Shown: positions 42,251 to 50,985, counted from the first letter of the stretch. The stretch is DNA of 64,000 nucleotides from CALNYZ01 sp942490945 (GCA_942490945.1 CALNYZ010000018.1:806001-870000); one strand, 5' to 3'. A program made the numbers and translations. The notes: generated from the letters alone by a model not told the origin.

Positions 42251-43603
42251 TTAACTGATTTTTATGATCAAGGTGAAACAGGCGCCGCCAGTATTACGCT
42301 GAGAAATTTCCAGTTCATAATCATATGCAGCAAGAATATCCTGCACAATCGCAAGACCGATACCGTGTCCGGGTGTTTGACTGTCCATGCGTACACCACG
42401 TTTCAATATTTCCTGCTTTTGTTCATCTTTAATGCCAGGGCCGTTATCCTGAATGTGTATTTTAATTTGGGTTGGATGGATTTCAGATGTGCAGGTAATT
42501 TCTGAACGGGTCCATTTGCAGGCATTTTCAATCAGATTACCAAACACTTCCATGGCATCGTCGGCATTTATTTTTATTTTTAAATTCTCTGCAATCTTGT
42601 TTGTGAAGGATATATTTTTTTCGGCATATACTTTATTTAATGCGGAAATGATTTTATCAAGCAGGGGTTTGATTTTTGTCTGCTCAATGAGTTGATGCTG
42701 ACCAACCGTCGCTGCACGTTGTAATTGATACTGAATGATATTGCTGATTGTGGAAATCTGTTCATCAAACTGTAATCCGGATTCCTTGTCAAGTGAGTCC
42801 CTGTTCTTGTCCAGAGCACTGCGCATGATGGCAAGCGGTGTTTTAAGGCTGTGTGCAAGATCGCCCAATGCATTCTTGTATCGTGAGCGGCGCTGCTGTT
42901 CGTGTTCAATAAGTTTGTTGATGTTTTCAGTCAAGACATGAATTTCGGCCGGGTATTCACCTGCAAGTTTTTGCTGGTTACCGGTTTCTACCGCGTTGAT
43001 TTCGATGGCAACACGCCGCAGCGGCAACAAACCCCAATACAACAGTAGTGATAGCGCAATGATTAGCAACACAGACATGCCGACAAGTCCGCCCCATAAA
43101 TTTTGTCGGAATGTATATAACTGGTTAGTGAAGGTATCCAGATCTAGCTGCACATTAAAAGTCAAATCCAGTGAATGTTTGCCGACTTTCCACTGTACGC
43201 CATGTGCATAGGTCATAAACTCTGTGCCGTCGTTTAATATGACGTCTTTGGTAATTTTTTCGTTTTTAGCAAGATGACCGGGCTTCGGTGTATTAATGCC
43301 GATGGTAGAAAGTGATTTCCAGATCGTTTTGTTTTTATTTGTGATGTAAGCATATAAACCGGATGATGGCAGACTGAATTTTGTTTCCAGCACAGATGGT
43401 GCCATGCTGATTTCACCCTTTCGGTCTGCTTCTGTCGCGGCCATTAATACATAAACCTGGCTGCTGACGTATTCCTCTACTGCCTGTTTACTTGATGAAT
43501 AATAGGCGCGATCCAGGGCGATGCCGGTCAAGGCAATAAACGCGGTCAGAATAACAAGCGCACTGATGATCAGTCGCAGTTTGAGGGATAATCTGGATGG
43601 CAT
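42251..43603 (-). CDS. PhoQ-like sensor histidine kinase
   Basis: A 450-residue membrane kinase. A helix at about residues 11-31, a ~130-residue periplasmic domain (SGLYAYITNKNKTIWKS...), a second helix (about 173-193) and a HAMP-like linker precede the phospho-acceptor His in LGDLAHSLKTPLAIM. The ATPase domain has IENACKW, DNGPGIKDEQ and GHGIGLAIVQDI. The periplasmic pattern resembles PhoQ-type sensors of divalent cations or envelope stress. It follows the response regulator after two bases. Confidence 0.9.
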   Translation of the reverse strand: MPSRLSLKLRLIISALVILTAFIALTGIALDRAYYSSSKQAVEEYVSSQVYVLMAATEADRKGEISMAPSVLETKFSLPSSGLYAYITNKNKTIWKSLSTIGINTPKPGHLAKNEKITKDVILNDGTEFMTYAHGVQWKVGKHSLDLTFNVQLDLDTFTNQLYTFRQNLWGGLVGMSVLLIIALSLLLYWGLLPLRRVAIEINAVETGNQQKLAGEYPAEIHVLTENINKLIEHEQQRRSRYKNALGDLAHSLKTPLAIMRSALDKNRDSLDKESGLQFDEQISTISNIIQYQLQRAATVGQHQLIEQTKIKPLLDKIISALNKVYAEKNISFTNKIAENLKIKINADDAMEVFGNLIENACKWTRSEITCTSEIHPTQIKIHIQDNGPGIKDEQKQEILKRGVRMDSQTPGHGIGLAIVQDILAAYDYELEISQRNTGGACFTLIIKIS

Positions 43604-43605
43604 TT

Positions 43606-44295
43606 TTATTCGTTGCTGCCAGCTGCGCTGAGGGTAAAGCGGTATCCTCGTCCGCGTAGCGTTTCAATTGGTTTAATCGAGTTATCCGTATCCAGTTTTT
43701 TGCGTAAGCGGCCGACCATGACTTCAATGACATTGCTGTCAGCATCATCGTCATGTGGATAAAGATAATCAGAAATTGCCTGTTTTGACAGTACTTCACC
43801 GGCATGTCGTACCAGAAATTCAATTAACCGGTATTCAAACGTCGTCAAATCAAGTTTTTGCTTGTCACGCATCACAGTTTGCGCGGTCGTATCAATTGTG
43901 TAGGGTGGATAATCCAGTGCGGTAGTAGGCGAATGGTTGGCGCGTCGCAGTAACGCTTTTAGTCGTGCAATCAATTCTTCAATATGAAATGGTTTGGTAA
44001 GGTAGTCATCTGCACCGGCTTCAAGACCGCTAACCTTGTCCTTCCAGTTGTCGCGCGCGGTTAATATTAAAATGGGTAATGCATTACCCTGTGCGCGAAT
44101 TTGTTTAATGACTTCAATGCCATCCATTTTGGGTAAGCCAAGATCAATGACTGCAGCATCGATAGGGAATTCTGTTGCGATGTGCAAGCCATCTTCGCCA
44201 TCGGTTGCAGTGTCAATCATAAAACCATCTGCAACCAGATAGTCTTTAATTTGTCCGAGCAATGTTGGCTCGTCTTCAATAACCAGTATGCGCAT
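43606..44295 (-). CDS. PhoP-like OmpR-family response regulator
   Basis: A 229-residue regulator with Asp51 as phosphorylation site (AAVIDLGLPKMDG), RDNWKDKVSGLEAGADDYLTKPF as in PhoP-type proteins, and a winged-helix domain ending LRGRGYRFTL. It is the second gene of a four-gene minus-strand unit (His-rich protein, PepSY protein, regulator, kinase). Its start shares one base with the end of the PepSY gene. Direct repeats at 45188 and 46433 are likely binding sites (inference). Confidence 0.92.
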   Translation of the reverse strand: MRILVIEDEPTLLGQIKDYLVADGFMIDTATDGEDGLHIATEFPIDAAVIDLGLPKMDGIEVIKQIRAQGNALPILILTARDNWKDKVSGLEAGADDYLTKPFHIEELIARLKALLRRANHSPTTALDYPPYTIDTTAQTVMRDKQKLDLTTFEYRLIEFLVRHAGEVLSKQAISDYLYPHDDDADSNVIEVMVGRLRKKLDTDNSIKPIETLRGRGYRFTLSAAGSNE

Positions 44296-44588
44296 TAATT
44301 CACATCGCCAGTGGTTGCGTTGACGAATACGATCACAACTTCACCGCTTTTGCGTAATATTTTTACGCGGTAACTGTCTTCTTCACGTGAAATGGATAAG
44401 ACGCGTCCTGGTACCTTGTTTTGCGCCAGCTGGGCAGCTTGTTGTTTGCTGATATTCTGGGTTGCTGCATGCTGGTATACCCGTGTCGGGTTAAAACACG
44501 GTGTGGTTAAACACGTGCTGGCCTGTACCGCACCACAAAGCACAGTATAAAAGAGTAAACCGGCTGCTAATTTTCTGATCATGATCAC
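44295..44588 (-). CDS. Small secreted PepSY-like protein
   Basis: A 97-residue protein with a signal peptide (AAGLLFYTVLCGAVQA) and a region resembling a PepSY domain (ISKQQAAQLAQNKVPGRVLSISREE, then YRVKILRKSGEVVIVFVNATTGDV). Such domains often accompany PhoPQ-like systems and may modulate the sensor in the periplasm. Two Cys (CLTTPC) could form a disulfide. It lies directly before the regulator gene. Confidence 0.82.
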   Translation of the reverse strand: MIMIRKLAAGLLFYTVLCGAVQASTCLTTPCFNPTRVYQHAATQNISKQQAAQLAQNKVPGRVLSISREEDSYRVKILRKSGEVVIVFVNATTGDVN

Positions 44589-44749
44589 ATTACCTGTGGG
44601 AAATTATGCTTACAAGCATACACCGAGATACATCGAAACCCAAGCCAGCGCATCTGTTTTGACTTTTGAACCGGGCTTGGTAAAAGCCAAAATGGCTGGT
44701 ATAAAAAGCGTGGTCAGATTTGCATCCGACCACGCCCGGTGCTGGTAGT

Positions 44750-45136
44750 TTATAAATCAAAGTGCAACGACAAGCCTGGCCATACGCCGAATACATGTCC
44801 ATAGCTATGGTTATGATGACCACGATAGTGGCGCTTATAATGGCGGTAGTGACGATTGTAGTGATCATGACGTGCATGATGACGGCCACGATAGTGATAA
44901 CCATGATGCCGACGTTCGTGACGCTGATTGTGTTGTCGGTGCTGACTACGTTCATGCCTGTTATGATGCCGGTTGTCATGCCTATTATCATGCCGACGTT
45001 CAGTACGTTGACCATCCCTGGACCCATCACGGTAACCATCACGGTCACCACGTGCTTCTGCCGCCATGGGTACACTGATAACGGTGATGAGCACGCTGGC
45101 CACAAGTAGCAACTTTTGTTTTTTCAGTATATTCAT
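44750..45136 (-). CDS. Secreted His/Arg-rich protein
   Basis: A 128-residue protein with a signal peptide (LLLVASVLITVISVPMAAEA) followed by a low-complexity His/Arg/Asp/Tyr segment (for example HDNRHDNRHHNRHERSQHRQ) and a more ordered C-terminus (GHVFGVWPGLSLHFDL). The His density suggests metal binding. Other frames across this repeat-like sequence are open too, but only this one has a proper signal peptide and a ribosome site (GGAGAT). It heads the unit with the PepSY/regulator/kinase genes, separated from PepSY by 161 bases. Confidence 0.75.
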   Translation of the reverse strand: MNILKKQKLLLVASVLITVISVPMAAEARGDRDGYRDGSRDGQRTERRHDNRHDNRHHNRHERSQHRQHNQRHERRHHGYHYRGRHHARHDHYNRHYRHYKRHYRGHHNHSYGHVFGVWPGLSLHFDL

Positions 45137-45187
45137 CGTAATCTCCTGCGTGGTTTTTGTTTCTACAGGATGACTTTACGTCAATGT

Positions 45188-45209
45188 GGCTGAACACTTG
45201 CTGAACAGG
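45188..45209 (-). promoter_or_regulatory. Direct repeat, probable OmpR-family operator (site A)
   Basis: On the minus strand TGTTCAG occurs twice with an 11-bp period (plus-strand CTGAACA at 45190-45196 and 45201-45207). The spacing of one helical turn is typical of OmpR/PhoP-type operators. It lies 52 bases upstream of the His-rich gene start. A very similar repeat lies at 46433-46453. Confidence 0.6.
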
Positions 45210-45252
45210 TAGAAGTTATAAATGTTTGAAATATATGGGCTTTACGGATATT

Positions 45253-45675
45253 TTACAGAGCAACAAACTCATCTGTAAAAATGTTGGCAAGATTGGCTCT
45301 GATCAGCTCAACATTTTCCGGCTTATAGGGTTCGCTATGTGCGTAGCCCCATACTACGCCCGGCCAACAGGCATCATTTTCACGCCGGCCTACAACATGT
45401 ATATGCAGCTGTGAGACGACGTTACCGATGGTTGCGATGTTTAATTTGTCGGTATGAAAATAATTGTCTATAAAACCGGACAAGCTATTAATAAGTTGTA
45501 ACTGTTTGAGTTGTTGCGCGTTTGTCAGCTTGTAAAATTCTGTCTCGGTCGTATTCGGTACCAGTATGAACCATGGAAACAATGCATTACGCGATAAAAG
45601 TATTGCTGTATCAGCCACGTAGCCAAGCAGATGAGAATCGTATTGTAAGCGATCGTTAATGTTTATTGTTTGCAT
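45253..45675 (-). CDS. HIT-domain nucleotide-binding protein
   Basis: A 140-residue HIT-family protein. The signature region reads QLHIHVVGRR, so the third His of the canonical HxHxH motif is Val; the two preceding His remain. Substrate-pocket segments include FPWFILVPN and IGNVVSQLH. It ends near WPGVVWGYAHSEPY, which I recall from a proteobacterial subgroup. Activity on nucleotide phosphoramidates or dinucleotides is likely but not certain. It is separate from neighbouring operons. Confidence 0.85.
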   Translation of the reverse strand: MQTININDRLQYDSHLLGYVADTAILLSRNALFPWFILVPNTTETEFYKLTNAQQLKQLQLINSLSGFIDNYFHTDKLNIATIGNVVSQLHIHVVGRRENDACWPGVVWGYAHSEPYKPENVELIRANLANIFTDEFVAL

Positions 45676-45733
45676 GGAAAAAAGTTTACCACTATTTATA
45701 CCGGTAATATTTACTTTCCTGATAGATACAAAT

Positions 45734-45757
45734 AAAAAAAGCCCCGCACAGCGGGGC
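45734..45757 (-). terminator. Rho-independent terminator after the glycine-zipper gene
   Basis: On the minus strand GCCCCGC-TGT-GCGGGGC is followed by seven T (45734-45740). It serves the gene at 45809-46360. Confidence 0.88.
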
Positions 45758-45808
45758 GAAGTATCACGAGGTTGGCGTGCATTATCGTTGTTGTTTAACC
45801 AGGTCTGA

Positions 45809-46360
45809 TTATCTGATTACCGGGTCTACATCAACGCGTACATTGATAAATTTACCAGGGTGGTATGGCATACGCGTGGTATAACGTTGCCCATGATATT
45901 TATAGGTAACGTTATAGCCATCGATGCGTTCTTCGGTATGTGAAACATAAGTGGTTTCACACTGATTTTCATACCGAACTTCTTCACGATAGCTTACCGG
46001 CCGACGGGTGTTTTGACTGGCGACGACTGATCCGATTATTGCACCGGCTATCGCACGTTGTTTGCGTCCCTTGCCGTGGCCAATGTTATTGCCAATCGCT
46101 GCGCCGATAATTCCACCCAGAATCGTATTACCTGTTGCCCTGTTTTTATCATAGGACGTGTAGGTGACCGGTTCTTTCCAGCAGCTTTGTTCCGGTGTGG
46201 ACACTTTCACATATCGTACAATCGGCTCAACATGAACCACTTTCGCACGGTCTGTATGGCGGTAATCGTCTCCACGATGTGACTTGTGTCCGGCCTGTAC
46301 CGAGGTACTTAATATAAGACTGATCAGACTTACACCTGTAATAATCATTTTCTGTTTCAT
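45809..46360 (-). CDS. Glycine-zipper 2TM envelope protein
   Basis: A 183-residue exported protein with signal peptide (IITGVSLISLILSTSVQAG) and a central glycine-zipper hairpin (NTILGGIIGAAIGNNIGHGKG then AIAGAIIGSVVAS), typical of surface-antigen/17-kDa-like envelope proteins. The C-terminal part is beta-rich with two Cys that could bridge. The operator-like repeat at 46433-46453 matches the one before the His-rich gene, suggesting control by the nearby PhoP-like regulator. Confidence 0.85.
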   Translation of the reverse strand: MKQKMIITGVSLISLILSTSVQAGHKSHRGDDYRHTDRAKVVHVEPIVRYVKVSTPEQSCWKEPVTYTSYDKNRATGNTILGGIIGAAIGNNIGHGKGRKQRAIAGAIIGSVVASQNTRRPVSYREEVRYENQCETTYVSHTEERIDGYNVTYKYHGQRYTTRMPYHPGKFINVRVDVDPVIR

Positions 46361-46432
46361 GGCTATGTGCTCCTTTGTTTGCGTCTCTGTGCTGAGGTTT
46401 CGCCAGATGTTGGAGACAGTGTATGGGAGTAA

Positions 46433-46453
46433 TACTGAATCGATGCTGAATGG
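46433..46453 (-). promoter_or_regulatory. Direct repeat, probable OmpR-family operator (site B)
   Basis: On the minus strand ATTCAG occurs twice with an 11-bp period (plus-strand CTGAAT at 46435-46440 and 46446-46451). The core TTCAG is shared with site A. It lies 73 bases upstream of the glycine-zipper gene. Confidence 0.55.
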
Positions 46454-46597
46454 GAAATAAAATATTATCGCTAGTAAGCTATTGAAACTTAAATAATAAT
46501 TAAGGTTGATGGCGAGAAATACAGGGTGTCATGACTGGCATTATTGATATTTTATGCCGGGCTGGCAGTGTGGCAACGCGCGGTGCTGGTGGATTTT

Positions 46598-46849
46598 ATG
46601 GGGAACTCTGTTACAGCGGACCTGTTCGGCCAGTATGCGTCAAGCGCGTTGCGAGGAAGAGGCTGGCAAATAACTAAAGTTTCAGATTCGATTTATGAGG
46701 GAGACCTTAAAAAAGATGTACATTATCGAGTGAGGATTATTTATCAAGGTAATTCAAACATGATTCGATATATGCCGGGGTACGGAATCCTCAAGCCAAA
46801 TTATCTGATGAATTTGGCAGTCGATTTTCGAAGCGCTGCCGGCCTGTAA
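46598..46849 (+). pseudogene. Possible N-terminally truncated exported hypothetical protein
   Basis: The frame encodes SALRGRGWQITKVSDSIYEG, a VHYRVRIIYQGNSNMIRYMP strand pair and ILKPNYLMNLAVDFR. This resembles, from memory, the C-terminal half of small proteobacterial lipoproteins of the pattern GRGWQ...HPNYN.W...L. No signal peptide or good start is present: ATG 46598 is internal and a TTG at 46544 is the only longer option. It may be a decayed remnant. Confidence 0.4.
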
Positions 46850-46866
46850 ACCGTCAGCAACAGATA

Positions 46867-47064
46867 CTACATTTGTAGCCTTGCTTCAAAATTGGCAACT
46901 TGCTCGAGAAAGGTCGTTAGCCCTGCCTCGGCTTCGCTTTTACTATCAAAAGGACCCTGATCAATACCTTCACGACAGGCGAAATACCATTTTGAATCAA
47001 CGACAAAATATCGACCTGATCGGAATGGGCTTGGTCCTGCTTCTCCCTTACGACACATTTCCAT
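46867..47064 (-). CDS. Small DUF6316-like protein (65 aa)
   Basis: The core reads SGRYFVVDSKWYFACREGID, then QGPFDSKSEAEAGLTTFLEQV, matching a small-protein pattern (R-x-F...WYF..REG...GPF..K.EAE..L..F) that I recall as DUF6316. Function unknown. Two related frames lie at 59531-59764 and 59772-59984. It starts at ATG 47064 and is convergent with the fragment at 46598. Confidence 0.7.
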   Translation of the reverse strand: MEMCRKGEAGPSPFRSGRYFVVDSKWYFACREGIDQGPFDSKSEAEAGLTTFLEQVANFEARLQM

Positions 47065-47313
47065 AATTACAGCTCACTATGTGTATGTACCTTCTAAGTA
47101 TTGTTTAATAGGCGGTCAAAGTAAATAATGTGGGTATTTTTCGAGACCAGCGGCATATCTTTCTGGATAGACAGTCATGCAACCATACGGCCAAAAGTGA
47201 CTCTAAATGTGCAATCTGGCTATGTATAAACAGGGTCGAGACGTAAATCGATCCATATCATGGTCAGGAAAATGCAGAACTGACCATGTCAATTTAACCG
47301 AGGTAAAAGAACA

Positions 47314-47946
47314 ATGATATTTCCTGGTAAAAAAACCATACTCCCCGCCGCAGATGAAGCCTTGCCGGGACGAAACACGCCGATTGCTGTATCGGCAACG
47401 CATTATGTCAACGGTAACCGCATTGTTGCGCCATTTCCGGAAGCGGCTCAATGTGCCCAGTTTGGTCTGGGCTGTTTCTGGGGTGCAGAGCGTAAATTTT
47501 GGGAGTTAGCGGGCGTGTATTCTACCGCAGCCGGGTATGCCGCCGGGCTGACACCAAACCCCAGCTATCAGGAAGTCTGTAGTGGCATGACCGGGCATAA
47601 CGAAATGGTGCTGGTGGTGTATTTTCCGGAAAAAATTTCATACGAAGAATTATTAAAAGTATTCTGGCAATCGCACAACCCGACCCAGGGTATACGCCAG
47701 GGCAATGACGTGGGTACACAGTATCGCTCCGGAATTTATTACTATACGGAAGCCCAAAAAATTGCGGCACAGCAAAGTCGCACGCATTATCAGGCAAAAT
47801 TATCGGCTGCTGGGCTGGGGTCTATTACGACAGAACTCAAACCCGCCGCCGAGTTTTATTATGCGGAAGATTATCATCAACAATACCTGGCAAAAAACCC
47901 GTCCGGATACTGTGGTCTGGGTGGTACCAATATTAACTATGATTGA
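47314..47946 (+). CDS. msrA: Peptide-methionine (S)-S-oxide reductase
   Basis: MsrA repairs S-sulfoxide forms of methionine. The 210-residue protein has the catalytic GCFWGAERKFWEL, TAAGYAAGLTPNPSYQEVCSGMTGHNE and the C-terminal FYYAEDYHQQYLAKNPSGYCGLGG with resolving Cys. The long N-terminal extension (residues 1-50) is typical of the E. coli-type enzyme. AGG precedes the ATG. The DUF924 gene overlaps its end. Confidence 0.97.
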   Translation: MIFPGKKTILPAADEALPGRNTPIAVSATHYVNGNRIVAPFPEAAQCAQFGLGCFWGAERKFWELAGVYSTAAGYAAGLTPNPSYQEVCSGMTGHNEMVLVVYFPEKISYEELLKVFWQSHNPTQGIRQGNDVGTQYRSGIYYYTEAQKIAAQQSRTHYQAKLSAAGLGSITTELKPAAEFYYAEDYHQQYLAKNPSGYCGLGGTNINYD

Positions 47947-48490
47947 GCAATCGTATACGGATATTGTCGAATACTGGTTCTCGCCAGAAGTTAAAAAACG
48001 CTGGTTTAATTCCACACCTGCGTTCGATGCGCAATTGAAAGACAGGTTTCTCAATATTTATGAAGCGGCTGTGCATGGTGAATGCGATGCATGGCAGGCT
48101 TACCCGACAGGTTCATTGGCTTTGGTGATTTTGTTTGACCAGATACCATTAAATATTTTTCGTGGCGACAAGCAAAGTTTTGCGACCGAGGCGCGTTCGC
48201 GTGATGTGGCGCGACAGGCGATTGCCAATTCGCAAGCGTCGCAGTTAACGCAGGAACAACTGGTTTTTTTATACATGCCTTTCATGCATAGCGAGAATCT
48301 GGCAGATCAGGATTATGCCGTCGCGCTGTTCGAAAATGCGGGCTTGAAAGAGAACTTGCGCTTTGCCAGACATCATCGTGACATTGTGCAACGCTTCGGT
48401 CGTTTCCCGCATCGAAATGCTATATTAGGCAGAACGAGTAGTACGGCAGAAATTGATTATTTAAATTCAGATGAAGCGTTTCGTGGCTAG
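47939..48490 (+). CDS. DUF924 family protein
   Basis: The 183-residue protein begins MIEQSYTDIVEYWFSPEVKK and contains DAWQAYPTGSLALVILFDQI, PLNIFRG and FLYMPFMHSEN, hallmarks of DUF924 (TPR-like helical proteins of unknown role). The ATG at 47939 overlaps the msrA stop by eight bases, so translation is probably coupled; the frame extends upstream inside msrA without meaning. It ends with RFGRFPHRNAILGR, also typical. Confidence 0.88.
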   Translation: MIEQSYTDIVEYWFSPEVKKRWFNSTPAFDAQLKDRFLNIYEAAVHGECDAWQAYPTGSLALVILFDQIPLNIFRGDKQSFATEARSRDVARQAIANSQASQLTQEQLVFLYMPFMHSENLADQDYAVALFENAGLKENLRFARHHRDIVQRFGRFPHRNAILGRTSSTAEIDYLNSDEAFRG

Positions 48491-48508
48491 GTTTTTTATA
48501 GTTGCTAA

Positions 48509-48922
48509 CTATATATAGAGTGTCACCGTTACTTTGCGCTGAAAGCGTGAAGTGCGGTGCTCCAACAGATAGATTCCTTGCCAGGTACCCAGCGCACAAC
48601 GGTTATCGGTAACAGGAATATTCAGGGATGGGCCGGTTAATATAGTGCGAATATGCGCAGACATGTCATCCGGACCCTCGTCGATGTGTTGAAACATCGG
48701 ATCGCCATCGGGAGCAATATGTGCAAGGTAGGTTTCCAGATCATCCCGCACTTGCGGATCAGCATTTTCACAGAGTATTAACGACGCACTGGTATGATGT
48801 ACAAAGATATTACACATACCTGTATCAACATTGTGCTGTTTAATGAATTCCTGAACGGTGTTTGTTATGTTGTAACTGCCGCGCCCGGATGTATTGATTG
48901 TGAATGATGTTTGTTGCAGCAT
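48509..48922 (-). CDS. YjbQ family protein (UPF0047)
   Basis: A 137-residue protein with the family signature FVHHTSASLILCENADPQVRDDLE and the C-terminal LGTWQGIYLLEHR. YjbQ proteins form trimers and have been reported with weak thiamine-phosphate synthase activity; the real role is unclear. Convergent with the DUF924 gene. Confidence 0.92.
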   Translation of the reverse strand: MLQQTSFTINTSGRGSYNITNTVQEFIKQHNVDTGMCNIFVHHTSASLILCENADPQVRDDLETYLAHIAPDGDPMFQHIDEGPDDMSAHIRTILTGPSLNIPVTDNRCALGTWQGIYLLEHRTSRFQRKVTVTLYI

Positions 48923-49007
48923 ATCAGGTCGATACCTGTCTTGTTAATGAGCAAGATCATCATAACATTCCCGATCAAACGATGTAAAAGTTTGTCAGGT
49001 GATTGTT

Positions 49008-49232
49008 TTATTGCAGTGTATGGCTGCCACCGACAGCCTGATCATTGAGCAGATCAATTAATGCCGGAATGGTTGTGTCAGCAGGGATAAATTGAATATT
49101 AGAAAACCACACATGCACGATACTCGAATCATTAATTGTTGGCGCATTGGCAACTGCAGGACTGCCAATAAACACGCCGCGTTGACCATCTGCCAGCTCG
49201 ACCATAACTAGTTGTAATGCAACAGGGTCCAT
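49008..49232 (-). CDS. Hypothetical protein (74 aa)
   Basis: The ATG at 49232 is preferred because GGAGGT lies just upstream; an ATG at 49244 would place that site inside the gene. The product MDPVALQLVMVELADGQRGV ends ALIDLLNDQAVGGSHTLQ and contains no known motif or membrane helix. It lies on its own, divergent from the deacetylase-like gene. Confidence 0.55.
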   Translation of the reverse strand: MDPVALQLVMVELADGQRGVFIGSPAVANAPTINDSSIVHVWFSNIQFIPADTTIPALIDLLNDQAVGGSHTLQ

Positions 49233-49343
49233 GACTACCTCCATTAATTACTCCGGTGAACATAAATAATCTGATACACTTTTTCATATAACGTTTCTCA
49301 TATTACTATGCATCTTGTATGCCATTAACCGGACAGTGCAGTG

Positions 49344-50306
49344 ATGAACAAACCACTCATATTTAATGATAGTGAACTGGCGCAGTATAATTTTGGTGCT
49401 GCGCACCCGTTTGGTCCTGCGCGTTACCATGTCTATGCCGATGCATTCAATGCACAACATCTGTCTGCTGACGTTAACATCGGGCAGTCAGTACTGGCCA
49501 CCGATGAAGAAATTGAACGCTTTCATACCAAAGCTTATATATTAAAAGTTAAAGGTCTTTCAGATATGGGTATTGGCTATATGGATGGCGGTGATACCCC
49601 TGCATTTAAAGGCGTGTACGAGGCAAGTGCGCGCGTAGTCGGCACATCGCTCGCAGCCATGCACGCAATAATGACAGGCAAGACCAAGCGTGCCTTTGTG
49701 CCCATTGCCGGTCTGCACCATGCGCGGCGCGATCGCGCAGCCGGCTTTTGTGTATTCAATGATTGTGGCGTGGTCATCGAAAGCTTGCGACAATTGTATG
49801 GCATAAACAGCATTGCCTATGTTGATATCGACGCGCATCATGGTGATGGCGTGTTTTACAGTTTCGAAACAGATGCGGATTTATGTTTTGTAGATATTCA
49901 TGAAGATGGTCGTTTTTTATATCCGGGTACCGGTGATATTCTGGAAACGGGAAAGGACAAGGCAAAAGGAACCAAATTAAATATCCCCATGCCTATGCAA
50001 GCAAGCGATGAAGTGTTTTTCAAGGTTTGGCAACAGGCTGAAGCATTTCTTGCTGCGGCCAAACCGGAATTTATTATCCTGCAATGTGGTGTCGATTCAC
50101 TGGCAGATGATCCGATTACACATTTGTTATACAGCGAAGCAGCGCACACTCATGCGACAACACGACTCTGTGAACTGGCGGACCAATACAGTGACGGCAG
50201 AATACTGGTACTGGGCGGTGGTGGTTATAATCTCGAAAATATTGCACGCGGCTGGAGTGCAGTGGTAAGAAGTTTGATTGAGTCAGTAAAAACCTTGTCA
50301 ACATGA
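49344..50306 (+). CDS. Histone deacetylase family (AcuC-like) hydrolase
   Basis: A 320-residue zinc amidohydrolase of the HDAC/acetoin utilisation/acetylpolyamine family. Metal and catalytic segments are visible: GLHHARRDRAAGFCVFNDC, YVDIDAHHGDGV (Asp-x-His ligands), CGVDSLADDP (second Asp ligand) and the tyrosine loop LVLGGGGYN. It probably removes acetyl groups from lysine or polyamines. It precedes the O-methyltransferase by seven to thirteen bases, depending on start. Confidence 0.92.
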   Translation: MNKPLIFNDSELAQYNFGAAHPFGPARYHVYADAFNAQHLSADVNIGQSVLATDEEIERFHTKAYILKVKGLSDMGIGYMDGGDTPAFKGVYEASARVVGTSLAAMHAIMTGKTKRAFVPIAGLHHARRDRAAGFCVFNDCGVVIESLRQLYGINSIAYVDIDAHHGDGVFYSFETDADLCFVDIHEDGRFLYPGTGDILETGKDKAKGTKLNIPMPMQASDEVFFKVWQQAEAFLAAAKPEFIILQCGVDSLADDPITHLLYSEAAHTHATTRLCELADQYSDGRILVLGGGGYNLENIARGWSAVVRSLIESVKTLST

Positions 50307-50313
50307 GTAAACA

Positions 50314-50985
50314 GTGACGATGAAAAACAAGACCGTACAAATGAATGATGCGTTGTATCAATACCTGTTACAGCATTCGCTGCGCGAGCATCCTGTGCTG
50401 GCCGAGATACGTGCAGCAAACTCGCAGGATGCATCACTTGCCGCCATGCAAATCGCGCCCGAACAGGGACAGTTCATGGCGTTGCTGGTGAAATTGATTA
50501 ATGCCAAACGCACTATTGAAATAGGCAGTCTCACCGGATACAGCGCGTTAGCCGTGGCGCTGGCTTTACCCGAGGATGGCAAAGTGATTGCGTGCGATAT
50601 AAATGAGGCTTATCTGAATCAGGCGCAAATGTTCTGGCAGCAGGCGGGTGTCGCCAGCAAGGTTTCCCCGCGACCGGGGCCAGCATTGGCAAGCCTGCAA
50701 GCGCTAATCGATAATGGTGCAGCTGGAAGTTTTGATTTTGCATTTATCGATGCAGATAAAGTGAATTACAGCGCTTATTATGAAGCCTGTCTGACACTCG
50801 TTCGGCAAGGTGGCGTCATTATGATTGATAACGTGCTATGGGGTGGATCAGTCATTGATGATGCAGCGCAGGATAGTGATACCCGTGCAATACGCGAATT
50901 AAATACCCTATTATATAAGGATGAGCGCGTGACCATGAGTATGTTACCCATTGCAGATGGCCTTACATTAATACAAAAACGCTAA
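50314..50985 (+). CDS. SAM-dependent O-methyltransferase
   Basis: A 223-residue catechol-O-methyltransferase-like enzyme with the SAM motif IEIGSLTGYSALAVALALP, the metal/substrate segments FIDADKVNY and MIDNVLWGGSV, and a typical C-terminus (MLPIADGLTLIQKR). The start is GTG 50314 or ATG 50320. The likely substrate (caffeoyl-CoA-like, catechol-like) cannot be read. Probably co-transcribed with the deacetylase-like gene. Confidence 0.92.
   Translation: MTMKNKTVQMNDALYQYLLQHSLREHPVLAEIRAANSQDASLAAMQIAPEQGQFMALLVKLINAKRTIEIGSLTGYSALAVALALPEDGKVIACDINEAYLNQAQMFWQQAGVASKVSPRPGPALASLQALIDNGAAGSFDFAFIDADKVNYSAYYEACLTLVRQGGVIMIDNVLWGGSVIDDAAQDSDTRAIRELNTLLYKDERVTMSMLPIADGLTLIQKR

Noticed and set aside
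44590..45109. Alternative frames through the His-rich region (Met/Ile/Thr/Val-rich products on both strands)
   Set aside because: They are out-of-phase readings of a low-complexity gene. The frame 44750-45136 alone has a signal peptide and ribosome site.
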